Of a stretch of 64,000 nucleotides of DNA, positions 46,223-57,319 are shown piece by piece. Positions within the stretch are counted from its first letter, which is position 1; the number at the start of each line of letters is the position of its first letter. A program made the position numbers and the translations under genes. Source of the DNA: Betaproteobacteria bacterium (GTDB taxonomy: Bacteria > Pseudomonadota > Gammaproteobacteria > Burkholderiales > SG8-41); assembly GCA_021730905.1 (NCBI GenBank), contig JAKFYK010000036.1, positions 1-64,000 on the forward strand, read 5' to 3'. Under the pieces are notes generated by a model, which saw only the letters and a program-made list of their open reading frames with translations, did no database searches and had not been told where the DNA came from.

Positions 46223-47434
46223 TCAGTTCATGTAATGTTCGCCCATCGTGTTGAGTTTTTCCGACTGCGGAATAACCAACGCGATCAGCGCTGCGATACC
46301 TGTGGCACATGCGGCTGACACCAGTATCCACCCCGGCGCTATCGTTTCCGCCAGCACGCCACCCAGTGCGATGCCGCCGCTGATGCCGCCCAGCAGGCAG
46401 GTGCCGCCCCAGGTAAAACTTTCCGCCAACTTGCCTTGCGGCGCCAGTCGCGACAATAACAAAGACTGCGTGGCGATCACGCTCGCCATCGGCGCGCCGG
46501 CGATGATGTTGACCAGCATGTAAAGATAAATGTTGTCAACAGGCGCCACCAGCAGCGAACCCGCCGCCATCAACCCCAGCGCAATCAAAAACTGTTTGCG
46601 CAGCGGCGCCTGCCAGTGCCGCGCGCCATAGGCAAACGCGCCCAAAGCGCTGCCCAGACTTGCCAGCGCCAGCGCAATGCCGGCGACGGCGGGCATGCCA
46701 CGATTCGTGGCATAAGCCGTCACGCCAATCTCGTACAACCCAAATGCCACCGAGTAGAACAGCGTCGCCACATACAGGACCACCAGCCCGGGCTCGGCGA
46801 ACACACCCCACCGGCTGGATACGCTGCGCGGGCGAATTTCCCATTCGCGGATCGCCGGCGTGCGCATGAACCACAGCGTGCCAATCCCGGCGGTGAGCGC
46901 AGCCAGCAGCACAGCGCCCTCTGGAATGCTGAACGCCAGAAACATCGCCACCAGCGCGGGACCGACAATGAAAACCGATTCGACGATCACCGAATCGACC
47001 GAGTACGCGGTTTGCAGCAACGCCGGATCGGTGAGCGCACGCGGATACAACGTGCGCATGCAGATAGTGACCGGCGGCAATGCCGCGCCCGCAATGTACG
47101 CACACAGCGCGATGGCGAACGCATGCGCCTGCGTACTGACCAACACCACCAGCAGGGCCAGCATCGCGGGATAAACAAACGCGCAAAGACGCAGTACCGG
47201 ACGCGGCCCCACGCGATCAATCGCGCGCCCGACCATCGGCGCCACCGTTGCCAGCCCCAGCACGTAGACGGCGCTCGCTACGCCGGCAGTTACGAAAGAG
47301 CCCGACTTGTTTTGCACCAGCAGCAGAATCGCGAAGCCGGCGATGCCGATCGGCAGTCGTCCGGGAATAGACGCCAGCATCGTGGCGCGAATCGCGGGCA
47401 CGCGAAATAGATCGCGATACCGGTCGAGTAACAT
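46223..47434 (-). CDS. Major facilitator superfamily transporter
   Basis: A 403-residue membrane protein with about twelve likely helices. The loop after helix 2 reads GRAIDRVGPRPVLR, the MFS G-x-x-x-D-R-x-G-R motif. The substrate is unknown; the general form resembles uncharacterised efflux-type MFS proteins. It lies 18 bases downstream of uppP and could share its transcript. Confidence 0.82.
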   Translation of the reverse strand: MLLDRYRDLFRVPAIRATMLASIPGRLPIGIAGFAILLLVQNKSGSFVTAGVASAVYVLGLATVAPMVGRAIDRVGPRPVLRLCAFVYPAMLALLVVLVSTQAHAFAIALCAYIAGAALPPVTICMRTLYPRALTDPALLQTAYSVDSVIVESVFIVGPALVAMFLAFSIPEGAVLLAALTAGIGTLWFMRTPAIREWEIRPRSVSSRWGVFAEPGLVVLYVATLFYSVAFGLYEIGVTAYATNRGMPAVAGIALALASLGSALGAFAYGARHWQAPLRKQFLIALGLMAAGSLLVAPVDNIYLYMLVNIIAGAPMASVIATQSLLLSRLAPQGKLAESFTWGGTCLLGGISGGIALGGVLAETIAPGWILVSAACATGIAALIALVIPQSEKLNTMGEHYMN

Positions 47435-47452
47435 TGTTTTTTTATACGATTT

Positions 47453-48280
47453 TCAGGCAACCCAGCGCACGACGCCGGAATAGCTGGTGGCGAGCACCAC
47501 CAACCCGAACGCAATGCGGTACCACGCGAACACGGTGAAATCGTGCGTGGCAATGTAGCGCAGTAACCAGCGCACGCAGATGAACGCGGAGATAAACGCC
47601 GTCACAAAACCCACCGCGAAGAATCCAATGTCCGCCGCGCTCAATAACGCGCGGTGTTTCAAGAGGCTGTACGCACCCGCGGCCACCAGCGTGGGCACCG
47701 CGAGAAAAAAAGAAAACTCCGTTGCCGCTTTGCGCGACAGCCCGAACAGCATGCCGCCGATGATCGTAGCCCCGGAACGCGATGTTCCCGGAATCAGCGC
47801 AAAGGTTTGCGCGATGCCGACTTTCAGCGCGTCCTGCCAGGTCATGTCGTCAACATTGTCGATGCGCACCTTTCGTTCGAGCCCTTTCCCACGTTCCACC
47901 CACAGAATGATTACACCGCCGATAATAAACGCCAGCGCCACCGGCACCGCAAAGAACAAATAGCTCTTGATCAGGCTGCCAAAGGCCAGCCCAAGCACTG
48001 CCGCCGGAATGAACGCCACGATTAAATTGATGATAAAGCGCTGCGCAACAGGGTCGCTGAAGGCGCCTGTCGCCACGCCGAGAAAACGGCGGCGGTACTC
48101 CCACACAATGGCAAGCATGGCGCCGGTTTGAATCGCGATTTCGAAGACCTTCGCCTTCTCATCGTGAAAACCAAGCAGATCACCGGCCAGTATCAAATGC
48201 CCAGTGCTGGAAATCGGCAAAAACTCGGTGAGACCTTCGACAATGCCGAGTATTACGGCGATAAGGTAGGAATCAGACAT
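47453..48280 (-). CDS. uppP: Undecaprenyl-diphosphatase
   Basis: Inner-membrane enzyme that dephosphorylates undecaprenyl diphosphate to recycle the carrier for peptidoglycan and polysaccharide; overexpression gives bacitracin resistance. The 275-residue polytopic protein has [20 protein letters not shown] and the second motif [14 protein letters not shown], both part of the active site. Confidence 0.95.
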   Translation of the reverse strand: MSDSYLIAVILGIVEGLTEFLPISSTGHLILAGDLLGFHDEKAKVFEIAIQTGAMLAIVWEYRRRFLGVATGAFSDPVAQRFIINLIVAFIPAAVLGLAFGSLIKSYLFFAVPVALAFIIGGVIILWVERGKGLERKVRIDNVDDMTWQDALKVGIAQTFALIPGTSRSGATIIGGMLFGLSRKAATEFSFFLAVPTLVAAGAYSLLKHRALLSAADIGFFAVGFVTAFISAFICVRWLLRYIATHDFTVFAWYRIAFGLVVLATSYSGVVRWVA

Positions 48281-48373
48281 GCGGAATCAAAAGTTGCCGC
48301 ATGCTACCACACTGATACTTCCGCCCAATGAAAACGGGCGAAGCTGCAACCGCGCTGGGTAATCAGCGGGCGG

Positions 48374-48796
48374 TCAGTCGTTCACGCTGGAACGCGGATA
48401 AACAGAACCTTGCGGCAGGGGAGCACTGCGCGGCGCGCGGGACGAAGGAAACTCGCTCAAGCGTTCGCGTATCGCCTGCTTCGCTGCCGCCTCGAAGGCT
48501 GACAACAACACGCCGACCAGCACGCTGCCGCGCGCGGCAACTTCACGTTGTATCTCTTCAGCGCGCTGCTTCATCGCTTCCGACTCTCTGGCTTCTTCAC
48601 CGCGCGCCGCTGCCGCCATCGATTCACGCACATGCTGGAACAGCAAGGACACGTCGTCTTCGCGGATGATGCCTTTGAACAACACTTCGGGATTGATCGC
48701 TTCGAGCCTTTCGAACGGGTCGTTTTCCTGTGCAGCCGCTGGCTGACTCAGCGCCAAACCCGCTGCAGCAACGCCCAACAGATATCGAAGATTCAT
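48374..48796 (-). CDS. Hypothetical exported protein
   Basis: A 140-residue protein that I do not recognise. The ATG at 48796 has GGGGAG at good spacing, and the first 22 residues (MNLRYLLGVAAAGLALSQPA) form a signal peptide. The mature part is mostly charged helix (about 30-115), followed by a Ser/Pro/Arg-rich tail. Gene order does not suggest a role: uppP and thiC flank it on the same strand. Confidence 0.6.
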   Translation of the reverse strand: MNLRYLLGVAAAGLALSQPAAAQENDPFERLEAINPEVLFKGIIREDDVSLLFQHVRESMAAAARGEEARESEAMKQRAEEIQREVAARGSVLVGVLLSAFEAAAKQAIRERLSEFPSSRAPRSAPLPQGSVYPRSSVND

Positions 48797-48916
48797 GCGC
48801 TCACTCCCCAAATGTGTGGGTAGACGAAAGATTAACGCCAAGGATACGCGCCGCGTGTACATAGCGCGAGCGCCGTGTTGTAAAAAATTTGTGTCTTGTC
48901 ACCAATGGAATATGGT

Positions 48917-48933
48917 TTAAGTATATGTTTTTA
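48917..48933 (-). repeat. Dispersed AT-rich 17-mer downstream of thiC
   Basis: On the minus strand TAAAAACATATACTTAA, two mismatches, preceded by TATAATAACCA. It lies in the gap between the thiC stop and the next gene. Confidence 0.6.
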
Positions 48934-48953
48934 TTGGTTATTATAAAAATGTG

Positions 48954-50873
<1,920 letters not shown>

Positions 50874-50887
50874 TTACACTTACCGCG

Positions 50888-50994
50888 CCACGCTTCCCTA
50901 CGGCGGCATTACCCGCATCAGGTTCCGAGGGTCTTTCTCACCCCGCGGCAACGTTCACTACATCAAACATTGTGCCGAAGGGACCCCTAACGTG
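50888..50994 (-). ncRNA. TPP riboswitch (THI element) of thiC
   Basis: The minus strand carries GGGGTCCC, then GGGGTGAGAAAGACCC, GAACCTGATGCGGGTAATG and CGTAGGGAAGCGT, the conserved pyrimidine- and pyrophosphate-sensing helices of the THI element. CTGAGA reads GTGAGA. The stem between GGGGTCCC and the GTGAGA block is long (about 40 nt), a common variable region. It ends about 60 bases before the thiC ATG. Confidence 0.92.
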
Positions 50995-51118
50995 TGATGT
51001 CTAAGCTAATGGAAATATGGGATAATTGCAAGATATATCATCCCTTTCATGCCCCTTCCCGCCGCCTGGCGTTTTCCCGTATTTCTGCATATTTTTAAAT
51101 AGTTACGCGAATCCAATC

Positions 51119-51778
51119 ATGAGCATGGATGTAGAACGCGCCCGTTTCAACATGGTGGAACAGCAAATCCGGCCGTGGGAAGTGCTCGATCCCAAGGTGC
51201 TCGATCTGCTACTCAAAGTGCGGCGCGAGGACTATGTGCCGGACGCTTACAAGTCACTGGCATTCGCCGACCTGGAAATTCCCATTGGCCTTGGCGAAAC
51301 CATGCTCTCCCCCAAGCTTGAAGCACGCATTTTGCAGGAACTGGCGATCAACCCGGACGACCGCATCCTCGAAATTGGCACCGGCAGCGGCTACATGACA
51401 GCGCTGCTGGCGAGTCAGGGCGCACATGTATACAGCATCGATATCGTTGACGCATTCACGCATAGCGCCGGCGCGCGCCTCGCGCAACACGGCATCCGCA
51501 ATGTCACGCTGGAAACCGGCGACGCGGCGCGCGGCTGGGACAAGCATGGTCCCTACGATGTCATCGTGCTGACCGGTTCGACCCCGGTACTGGCCGGGAG
51601 TTTTCAACAAAGCCTGAAAGCGGGCGGCCGATTGTTCGCCGTCGTCGGTGAAGCGCCGGCGATGGAGGCGCAACTCACCACCTGTGCGGCAACCGGCACG
51701 TACGGCGCCATCAGCCTGTTTGAAACCGTCATTCCCGCGCTGCGCAATGCGCCACAGCGCGCGCGATTCGTGTTCTGA
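51119..51778 (+). CDS. Protein-L-isoaspartate O-methyltransferase-like protein
   Basis: A 219-residue class I methyltransferase of the Pcm family. MVEQQIRPWEVLDPKVLDLLL is the opening seen in the betaproteobacterial branch; the SAM loop is ILEIGTGSGYMTALLA. It may repair isoaspartyl residues, but this branch, found beside TolC genes, is not proven to. The start at 51119 follows an AT-rich leader. The TolC-family gene starts two bases after the stop. Confidence 0.82.
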   Translation: MSMDVERARFNMVEQQIRPWEVLDPKVLDLLLKVRREDYVPDAYKSLAFADLEIPIGLGETMLSPKLEARILQELAINPDDRILEIGTGSGYMTALLASQGAHVYSIDIVDAFTHSAGARLAQHGIRNVTLETGDAARGWDKHGPYDVIVLTGSTPVLAGSFQQSLKAGGRLFAVVGEAPAMEAQLTTCAATGTYGAISLFETVIPALRNAPQRARFVF

Positions 51779-51779
51779 C

Positions 51780-53114
51780 ATGATGCGTGCCGCAGCCTTG
51801 TTGGCGGTGGCCTTGACCATGGGCGCGGGTTTACCGGCACGCAGCGCCGATCTGCTGGAAATTTTCAGGCTGGCGCAAAGCGCCGATGCGGTGTACGGCA
51901 GCGCGCGCGCCTCGTGGGCCGCGGCACAGGAAAAATTGCCTCAGGGACGCAGCGGCCTGCTGCCTTCCGCTTCGCTTTCCGCATCCACGCAATACAACGA
52001 CCGCACTATTCAATTCCGCGATCCGGCCATTGCGGGAGGCAACACCCACTTCAACTCCAACGTATTCTCGTTATCGATCACCCAACCGATCTACCGCCGG
52101 CAGAACACGGTCGTTTACGAACAGGCAAAGACCCAACTCGAACAGGCCGACGCCGTGCTCGCGCAGGCGGCGCAGGATCTGATTACCCGCGTGGCGCAGG
52201 CGTATCTGGATGTGCTGCTCGCGCAGGACAATCTTGCCCTGACGGGCGCGCAGAAAACCGCGATTGCCGAACAACTGGCGCAGGCCAAAATCAGCTTCGA
52301 GGTTGGCACGGCGACCATCACGGATACGCACGAAGCGCAGGCGCGTTACGATCTTTCGGTATCACAGGAGATCGCCGCGCGCAGTGATCTCGAAATCAAA
52401 ACCCGCGCACTGGATCAGTTAATCGGACGTGCCGCACCCCCACTGGCACCGTTGAGTCCCGCGCTTAAACTGATTTCACCCGAGCCCGCAACCATGGACA
52501 AGTGGGTGGAAGAAGCGCGCAGCAGCAATCATCAGGTGCGCGTGGCGGAGACCAGTGTCACGCTGGCGGGCCAGGAAGTCGCGCGCAATCGCGGCGCGCA
52601 CTATCCGACGCTCGACGCTTTCGCCACCTTCAGTGAAAACCGCAGTGGCGCCGGCAATCTCGGCGGCTCAGGCACAGACATCAACAACAGAATTATCGGC
52701 CTGCAACTGGCCGTGCCGATCTATCAGGGTGGACTGATCAACTCCCGCGTGCGCGAGGCGCTGGCCAATGAAGACAAGGCGCGACAAGACCTCGAGAACG
52801 CGCGCCGTACCGCGGAACTCAACGCAAGGCAAACCTACCTCGGCGTGACCAGTGGCATCGCCCAGGTCAAGGCGCTGGAAGCGGCGCTGACTTCCTCGCA
52901 AAGCGCTCTCGATTCCTCGCGTCTGGGGCGCGAAGTCGGCGTGCGCACGCAAGTCGATGTGTTAAACGCACAGCAGCAGCTTTTTTCAGCGCGGCGCGAT
53001 CTTGCACAGGCAAAATACAACTACATACTTTCCACGCTGCGCTTGAAAGCGGCGGTGGGGCGGCTCGTCGAAGACGACCTCTCCGCGGTCAGCGCCTGGC
53101 TGGAACGCAAGTAG
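51780..53114 (+). CDS. TolC-family outer-membrane efflux/secretion channel
   Basis: A 444-residue outer-membrane protein with signal peptide (to about residue 22, ending ARSAD) and two internally repeated OEP domains rich in long helices and Ala/Gln. SITQPIYRRQNTVVYEQA and AVPIYQGGLINSRVREAL are the strand-helix junctions typical of TolC, and VRTQVDVLNAQQQLFSARRDL the late helix motif. Forms a trimeric tunnel with an inner-membrane partner encoded elsewhere. It is probably co-transcribed with the Pcm-like gene and the 5-FTHF cyclo-ligase gene. Confidence 0.9.
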   Translation: MMRAAALLAVALTMGAGLPARSADLLEIFRLAQSADAVYGSARASWAAAQEKLPQGRSGLLPSASLSASTQYNDRTIQFRDPAIAGGNTHFNSNVFSLSITQPIYRRQNTVVYEQAKTQLEQADAVLAQAAQDLITRVAQAYLDVLLAQDNLALTGAQKTAIAEQLAQAKISFEVGTATITDTHEAQARYDLSVSQEIAARSDLEIKTRALDQLIGRAAPPLAPLSPALKLISPEPATMDKWVEEARSSNHQVRVAETSVTLAGQEVARNRGAHYPTLDAFATFSENRSGAGNLGGSGTDINNRIIGLQLAVPIYQGGLINSRVREALANEDKARQDLENARRTAELNARQTYLGVTSGIAQVKALEAALTSSQSALDSSRLGREVGVRTQVDVLNAQQQLFSARRDLAQAKYNYILSTLRLKAAVGRLVEDDLSAVSAWLERK

Positions 53115-53128
53115 TCAGCACGGTTTGC

Positions 53129-53725
53129 ATGGCTGGTCAGACACCAACGCCTCTGCAGGCGGCAAAAGCCGCGCTTCGCCGCGAAATCATACAGCGGCGC
53201 GACGCGCTGGATGCGAGTACCCGCGCTGCCGCCAGCGCCCGCATCACCGATCAGATCCTGTCGTTGCCATGTTATCAACGCGCCCGCTGTGTGCTCGCCT
53301 ATGCCAGCATGGGCAGCGAGTTTGACACGACCGCATTGCTGTCTCACATCATGACGGAAAAGAAGCTCGCGCTGCCTACAGTAGATCGGACCCATCGCGA
53401 ACTGCAGTTGTTTTTCATAAGCGATTTGGTGCGCGATTTGCGGCCGGGCGTGTGGGGCATACGCGAACCTCATCCGGATCGCTGCACACCCGCGCAACCG
53501 GATGATATCGATCTGGTGCTGGCGCCGGGCGTGGCGTTCACAAGGCACGGCGAGCGCCTGGGGTACGGTGCCGGATACTACGATCGGCTGATCGCGCGAT
53601 TTGCACCACGCCCAGCCATTGTTGCTGCGGCTTTTAACGCCCAGATCGCACCGGACGTGCCGGTGGGCACGACGGATCAGCCGGTCGATATTGTAGTGAC
53701 TGAAACCGCAATCTACCGACGCTAG
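53129..53725 (+). CDS. 5-formyltetrahydrofolate cyclo-ligase
   Basis: Converts 5-formyl-THF to 5,10-methenyl-THF with ATP. The 198-residue protein has the basic opening AAKAALRREIIQRRDALD, REPHPD and the ATP-binding C-terminal motif RLGYGAGYYDRLIAR with VAAAFNAQI. E. coli YgfA is 182 residues. It follows the TolC-family gene by 14 bases and overlaps the end of the convergent waaA by four bases. Confidence 0.92.
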   Translation: MAGQTPTPLQAAKAALRREIIQRRDALDASTRAAASARITDQILSLPCYQRARCVLAYASMGSEFDTTALLSHIMTEKKLALPTVDRTHRELQLFFISDLVRDLRPGVWGIREPHPDRCTPAQPDDIDLVLAPGVAFTRHGERLGYGAGYYDRLIARFAPRPAIVAAAFNAQIAPDVPVGTTDQPVDIVVTETAIYRR

Positions 53726-54984
53726 AAGCGCAGCGCCTCCAGAATTTTCCGCGCGGCGCCCTGATGTGTTTTGCTGAACGTCTGCGCGGCGGCGCCCATG
53801 CGTTGCGTCAATGCCGGATGCGTCAGCAACGCCACGGCTTTTCGTTTGAGGTCAATGGCATCTGTCACCCGCAAGGCGGCGCCCGCGCTGATCGCACCTT
53901 CCGCTGCATCGGCAAAATTGTAAGTATGCAGTCCAATCAACACCGGTTTCCCCATGGCACACGCTTCGATCAGATTCTGCCCGCCGAAAGGCAGCAGGCT
54001 GCCGCCGATGAATGCCACATCGCACGCCGCGTAATACGCAAACATTTCGCCCATGCTATCGCCAAGCAGTACTTGCGTGTCGGCGCGAATAACCGAATTT
54101 TCGCTGCGACGCTGATATCGCACCCCGTGTTTTTCCAGCAGGGACGCTACCTCATCAAAGCGCTGAGGATGGCGCGGCACGATCACCAACAGCAAGTCGG
54201 GTACTTCAGTGGCAACATGCAATTTATTATTAACCAGCAATAGTTCCTCACCGTCGCGTGTGCTCGCCGCCAGCATTACGGGGCGTGCTCCAATGCTCGC
54301 GCGCAGCTCCGCACCTTCCGCCAACAGTTCCGCTGGCGGATCGACATCGAATTTGAGATTGCCGAAAACGGAAACGTCCTGCGCGCCCAGCGCCACAAAG
54401 CGTTGCGCGTCATGGTCCGTCTGCGCGGCAACAGCCGTCAACTCACGCAACGTGGCAGCGGTCAGCTTACTCATGCGCTGGTAATTTGCGAACGATTTTT
54501 CCGACAAGCGCGCATTGACCAGATACACCGGTGTGCCACGCGACTTGCAGGCATGCACCAGATTCGGCCAGATTTCGGTTTCCATCAGCAGGCCGATGCG
54601 CGGACGAAAATGGTCGAGAAAGCGTCGCACCGCGCCGGGATAATCATAGGGCAAATAATGGCGGATGACGCTGTTGCCGAACAGCGCTTCGCCGGCTTCG
54701 CGCCCGGTCGGCGTCATGTGGGTGAGCAGAATGCGGTGATCCGGATAGCGCTCGCGCAACGCGCGCACCAGCGGCTCTGCCGCGTGCGTTTCGCCCACGG
54801 AAACCGCGTGCAACCAGATCAGCGGTGCTGCATCGGGGGGCGCTGCGCGCTGAGCACCATAGCGCCCGAAGCGCTCGCCGATATATTGCAAATATTGCGG
54901 CTGACGGCGCGAGCGCCACCACAACCGCAACAACACGTACGGCAATGCAAGATACAACAGCAGGCTATAGATGACGCGCGACAT
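53722..54984 (-). CDS. waaA: 3-deoxy-D-manno-octulosonic acid (Kdo) transferase
   Basis: Transfers Kdo from CMP-Kdo to lipid A precursor at the inner membrane. The ATG at 54984 gives 420 residues with an N-terminal membrane anchor (YSLLLYLALPYVLLRLWW). WLHAVSVGETHAAEPLV carries the catalytic acidic residue of this GT30 family, and HMTPTGREA, ETEIWPNL, FIGGSLLPFGGQNLIEA complete the signature. Two bases separate it from waaC, so they form one operon. The long upstream frame to 55110 is the wrong frame of waaC. Confidence 0.94.
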   Translation of the reverse strand: MSRVIYSLLLYLALPYVLLRLWWRSRRQPQYLQYIGERFGRYGAQRAAPPDAAPLIWLHAVSVGETHAAEPLVRALRERYPDHRILLTHMTPTGREAGEALFGNSVIRHYLPYDYPGAVRRFLDHFRPRIGLLMETEIWPNLVHACKSRGTPVYLVNARLSEKSFANYQRMSKLTAATLRELTAVAAQTDHDAQRFVALGAQDVSVFGNLKFDVDPPAELLAEGAELRASIGARPVMLAASTRDGEELLLVNNKLHVATEVPDLLLVIVPRHPQRFDEVASLLEKHGVRYQRRSENSVIRADTQVLLGDSMGEMFAYYAACDVAFIGGSLLPFGGQNLIEACAMGKPVLIGLHTYNFADAAEGAISAGAALRVTDAIDLKRKAVALLTHPALTQRMGAAAQTFSKTHQGAARKILEALRF

Positions 54985-54986
54985 GA

Positions 54987-55940
54987 TTATCCGGTCAATC
55001 GTTTCCACGCATCGATAACTTCGGCGACCGCAGGCGATGCACCGATGCCGCCGAGATTCATCGCGCGCGGGCAACCGTGAATTCCGGTCGCGGCCGGATC
55101 CGTCGCGCAATAGATGCCGAGTGTCGGCACGTTCAATGCCGCCGCGAGATGCGTGAGACCGGTGTCCACGCCGACGACACCTTGTGCGCCGGCAAACAAC
55201 GCTGCCAAATCTTCCAGCGCGAGCGCGGGTGGCACGACGGCGCCGGGATTGGCTGCGGCCAGCCTTACACTGCGCGAGTGCTCGGCATCATTTCCCCATG
55301 GGAGTATGCATAAAATATCATTTAAAAACATATACTTACATAATTCTATCCAATGGCTTTCCGGCCACAGCTTGTGATCTGCGCTGGTGGCGTGCAGCAA
55401 CACCGCGTAGAGCTTGTTCGGCAGGCACGGCAAGGTGCGTTGCTGCTGCGAAACGCCGTAATCTATTTCGGCAGGCAACGTATAGCCCAGCGCCTGCGCG
55501 GCCAGACTGCGATTGCGCACAACAGCATGCTGGCCCCACGGCACACGAAACGTGCGGTCATACAGGAAACGCAGCGGTTCGCGCGAACTGCGCCAGTCCA
55601 GCCCGTAACAAATGCCGCGTGCGGCTCGCGCAATCACTGCGCTCTTCAGCAGCCCTTGCGTATCGAGTATCGCGTCATATTCACACTCGCGCAGCTTGCC
55701 GAGGAAAGCGCCCATCTCCAGACGCGTATTCGTACTCAGCGCATCGCGTCGCCAGCGGCGCAGCGCAACCGGCATCACTCTGCGCACCGCCGGATGCATG
55801 CGCGGAATCGCGGCAAAAGCTTCTTCCACTACCCAATCAACCTCGGCATGGGGCAAATGACGCCGTATATCGCTGACAACCGGCAGGTTATGAACGACGT
55901 CACCCAGCGAAGAAGTTTTTACCAGCAGAATTCGCGGCAT
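54987..55940 (-). CDS. waaC: Lipopolysaccharide heptosyltransferase I
   Basis: Adds the first L,D-heptose to Kdo in the LPS inner core. The 317-residue GT9 enzyme begins MPRILLVKTSSLGDVVHNLP; HATSADHKLWPESHWIEL and GVDTGLTHLAAALNVPTLGIY are the donor-site blocks. Residues about 200-214 (CKYMFLNDILC) are coded by an AT-rich island that contains a 17-mer copy; the length there seems unchanged relative to the family. It lies upstream of waaA and is divergent from the rml genes. Confidence 0.93.
   Translation of the reverse strand: MPRILLVKTSSLGDVVHNLPVVSDIRRHLPHAEVDWVVEEAFAAIPRMHPAVRRVMPVALRRWRRDALSTNTRLEMGAFLGKLRECEYDAILDTQGLLKSAVIARAARGICYGLDWRSSREPLRFLYDRTFRVPWGQHAVVRNRSLAAQALGYTLPAEIDYGVSQQQRTLPCLPNKLYAVLLHATSADHKLWPESHWIELCKYMFLNDILCILPWGNDAEHSRSVRLAAANPGAVVPPALALEDLAALFAGAQGVVGVDTGLTHLAAALNVPTLGIYCATDPAATGIHGCPRAMNLGGIGASPAVAEVIDAWKRLTG
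55323..55339 (+). repeat. Dispersed AT-rich 17-mer inside waaC
   Basis: TAAAAACATATACTTAC, two mismatches, preceded by TAAAATATCATT. It is antisense to the waaC reading frame, in the codons for KYMFL. Confidence 0.6.
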
Positions 55941-55968
55941 GTGAACGGCGATTGTACGATTATTAGGC

Positions 55969-55985
55969 GTATGTATTTGTTATAA
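55969..55985 (-). repeat. Weak copy of the dispersed AT-rich 17-mer upstream of waaC
   Basis: On the minus strand TTATAACAAATACATAC, four mismatches with ACAAATAC kept. It lies 29 bases upstream of the waaC ATG. Confidence 0.35.
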
Positions 55986-56011
55986 TTGGCTAATTTAGTT
56001 GGCCAGCCAAT
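55985..56011. promoter_or_regulatory. Inverted repeat between waaC and rml genes
   Basis: ATTGGCT at 55985-55991 and AGCCAAT at 56005-56011 are a perfect seven-base inverted repeat with a 13-base spacer that also holds TGGCCA. It lies in the divergent promoter gap and could be an operator or a leader hairpin. Confidence 0.35.
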
Positions 56012-56126
56012 CAGCTTCACAGATTAGCATCGGTGGGCGGAAATGCCTACCAGCCCATGACGACGTGCGAACTATGACTCACCTCTGCTTCCAAAAATTT
56101 ACCGACGCTATCTCGAGGACAGTGCA

Positions 56127-56258
56127 GTGATACTCGTCACCGGTGGTGCCGGCTTTATCGGCGCAAATTTTAGCTCCGGCGTAACGCGCTGGCGCGCATT
56201 AGCCTGCACTGAAATGTGCGCTGGCAATTGCCGCATCATCCCGGTAAAAGAGAAATGA
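56127..56258 (+). CDS. Small leader ORF made of a duplicated RmlB N-terminus
   Basis: A 43-codon frame: GTG start at 56127 with GAGGAC seven bases before it, stop TGA at 56256-56258 sharing ATGA with the rmlB start. Its first 15 codons repeat the first 15 of rmlB ([12 protein letters not shown]); the rest is unrelated. The three base differences are the start codon and two silent third positions. It may be a leftover of a tandem duplication, or a translated leader that couples ribosomes to rmlB. The peptide alone cannot be an enzyme. Confidence 0.5.
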   Translation: MILVTGGAGFIGANFSSGVTRWRALACTEMCAGNCRIIPVKEK

Positions 56259-56299
56259 TTCTTGTCACCGGTGGTGCCGGCTTTATCGGCGCAAATTTT
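56133..56299 (+). repeat. Direct repeat of the rmlB 5' end
   Basis: A 36-bp identical block (56136-56171 and 56264-56299) repeats 128 bp apart; with flanks it is 42 of 45 bases. It covers the glycine-rich NAD loop codons of rmlB. Confidence 0.85.
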
Positions 56300-57319
56300 G
56301 TGCTGGACTGGATTGCCACGGTTGGCACACCGATCATCAACTTGGACAAGCTGACGTACGCGGGCAACCTTGGCAACCTGACAAACCTGCGCAGCGATAC
56401 ACGCCATATTTTCGTCAAAGGCGATATCAATGACCGTGCGCTCGTCGCGCGTTTACTGAAGCAACACCAGCCCGGCGCCATCGTGCATCTTGCCGCCGAA
56501 AGCCATGTTGATCGCTCAATCCATGCGCCGGCCGAATTCGTGCAAACCAACGTGACGGGTACGTTTTGTTTACTTGAAGAAACGCGCGCCTACTGGGAGT
56601 CGCTCGCGGAGCCCGCCAAAAACCGCTTTCGCTTCCTGCATGTTTCCACGGATGAGGTATACGGCTCATTGCTGCCCACCGATCCGGCATTTACCGAAGC
56701 GACACCTTACGCACCCAATAGCCCTTACGCAGCGTCGAAGGCCGCATCCGACCATCTGGTGCGGTCTTACTATCATACCTACGGCTTGCCCACGATCACG
56801 ACCAATTGCTCGAACAATTATGGCCCCTTGCAGTTTCCCGAGAAGCTGATTCCGCTGATGATACGCAACGCGTGCCAACAGAAGCAGCTGCCCGTTTATG
56901 GAGACGGGCTGCAAGTGCGGGACTGGCTGCATGTGGTCGACCACTGTGCGGGCATCCGTGCCGCATTGCAGAAAGGGCGCATCGGAGAGACATACAATAT
57001 CGGCGGCAACAGCGAAAAAACGAATCTGCAAGTGGTGAATGCCTTGTGCGCCATCCTCGACACCAAATTGCCCGGTCGAGCACCGCACTCCAGATTGATT
57101 ACCTATGTGAAAGACCGTCCGGGACACGATCGGCGTTACGCGATCAACGCAATGAAAATAAAGAACGAGCTCGGCTGGGAGCCTGCCGAAAAGTTCGAAA
57201 CGGGACTGCTCAAGACCGTGGAGTGGTATCTTGCCAACGAGGCATGGGTGGAAAACGTGACCAGCGGCGCCTATCGCAACTGGGTCGAAACCAACTACGC
57301 AAACAGGGGAGCCATGTGA
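56255..57319 (+). CDS. rmlB: dTDP-glucose 4,6-dehydratase
   Basis: Second step of dTDP-L-rhamnose synthesis. The ATG at 56255 gives [19 protein letters not shown], matching the family opening; 354 residues (E. coli RfbB 361). [21 protein letters not shown], the Tyr-x-x-x-Lys pair in [33 protein letters not shown] and [12 protein letters not shown] are diagnostic. The start overlaps the stop of the small leader frame (ATGA), and the stop overlaps the GTG of rmlA. Confidence 0.95.
   Translation: MILVTGGAGFIGANFVLDWIATVGTPIINLDKLTYAGNLGNLTNLRSDTRHIFVKGDINDRALVARLLKQHQPGAIVHLAAESHVDRSIHAPAEFVQTNVTGTFCLLEETRAYWESLAEPAKNRFRFLHVSTDEVYGSLLPTDPAFTEATPYAPNSPYAASKAASDHLVRSYYHTYGLPTITTNCSNNYGPLQFPEKLIPLMIRNACQQKQLPVYGDGLQVRDWLHVVDHCAGIRAALQKGRIGETYNIGGNSEKTNLQVVNALCAILDTKLPGRAPHSRLITYVKDRPGHDRRYAINAMKIKNELGWEPAEKFETGLLKTVEWYLANEAWVENVTSGAYRNWVETNYANRGAM

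Noticed and set aside
47434..47450. ACATTGTTTTTTTATACG before the MFS gene as a 17-mer copy
   Set aside because: The A-run is too long and the ACTTAT half is not present; too weak to count.
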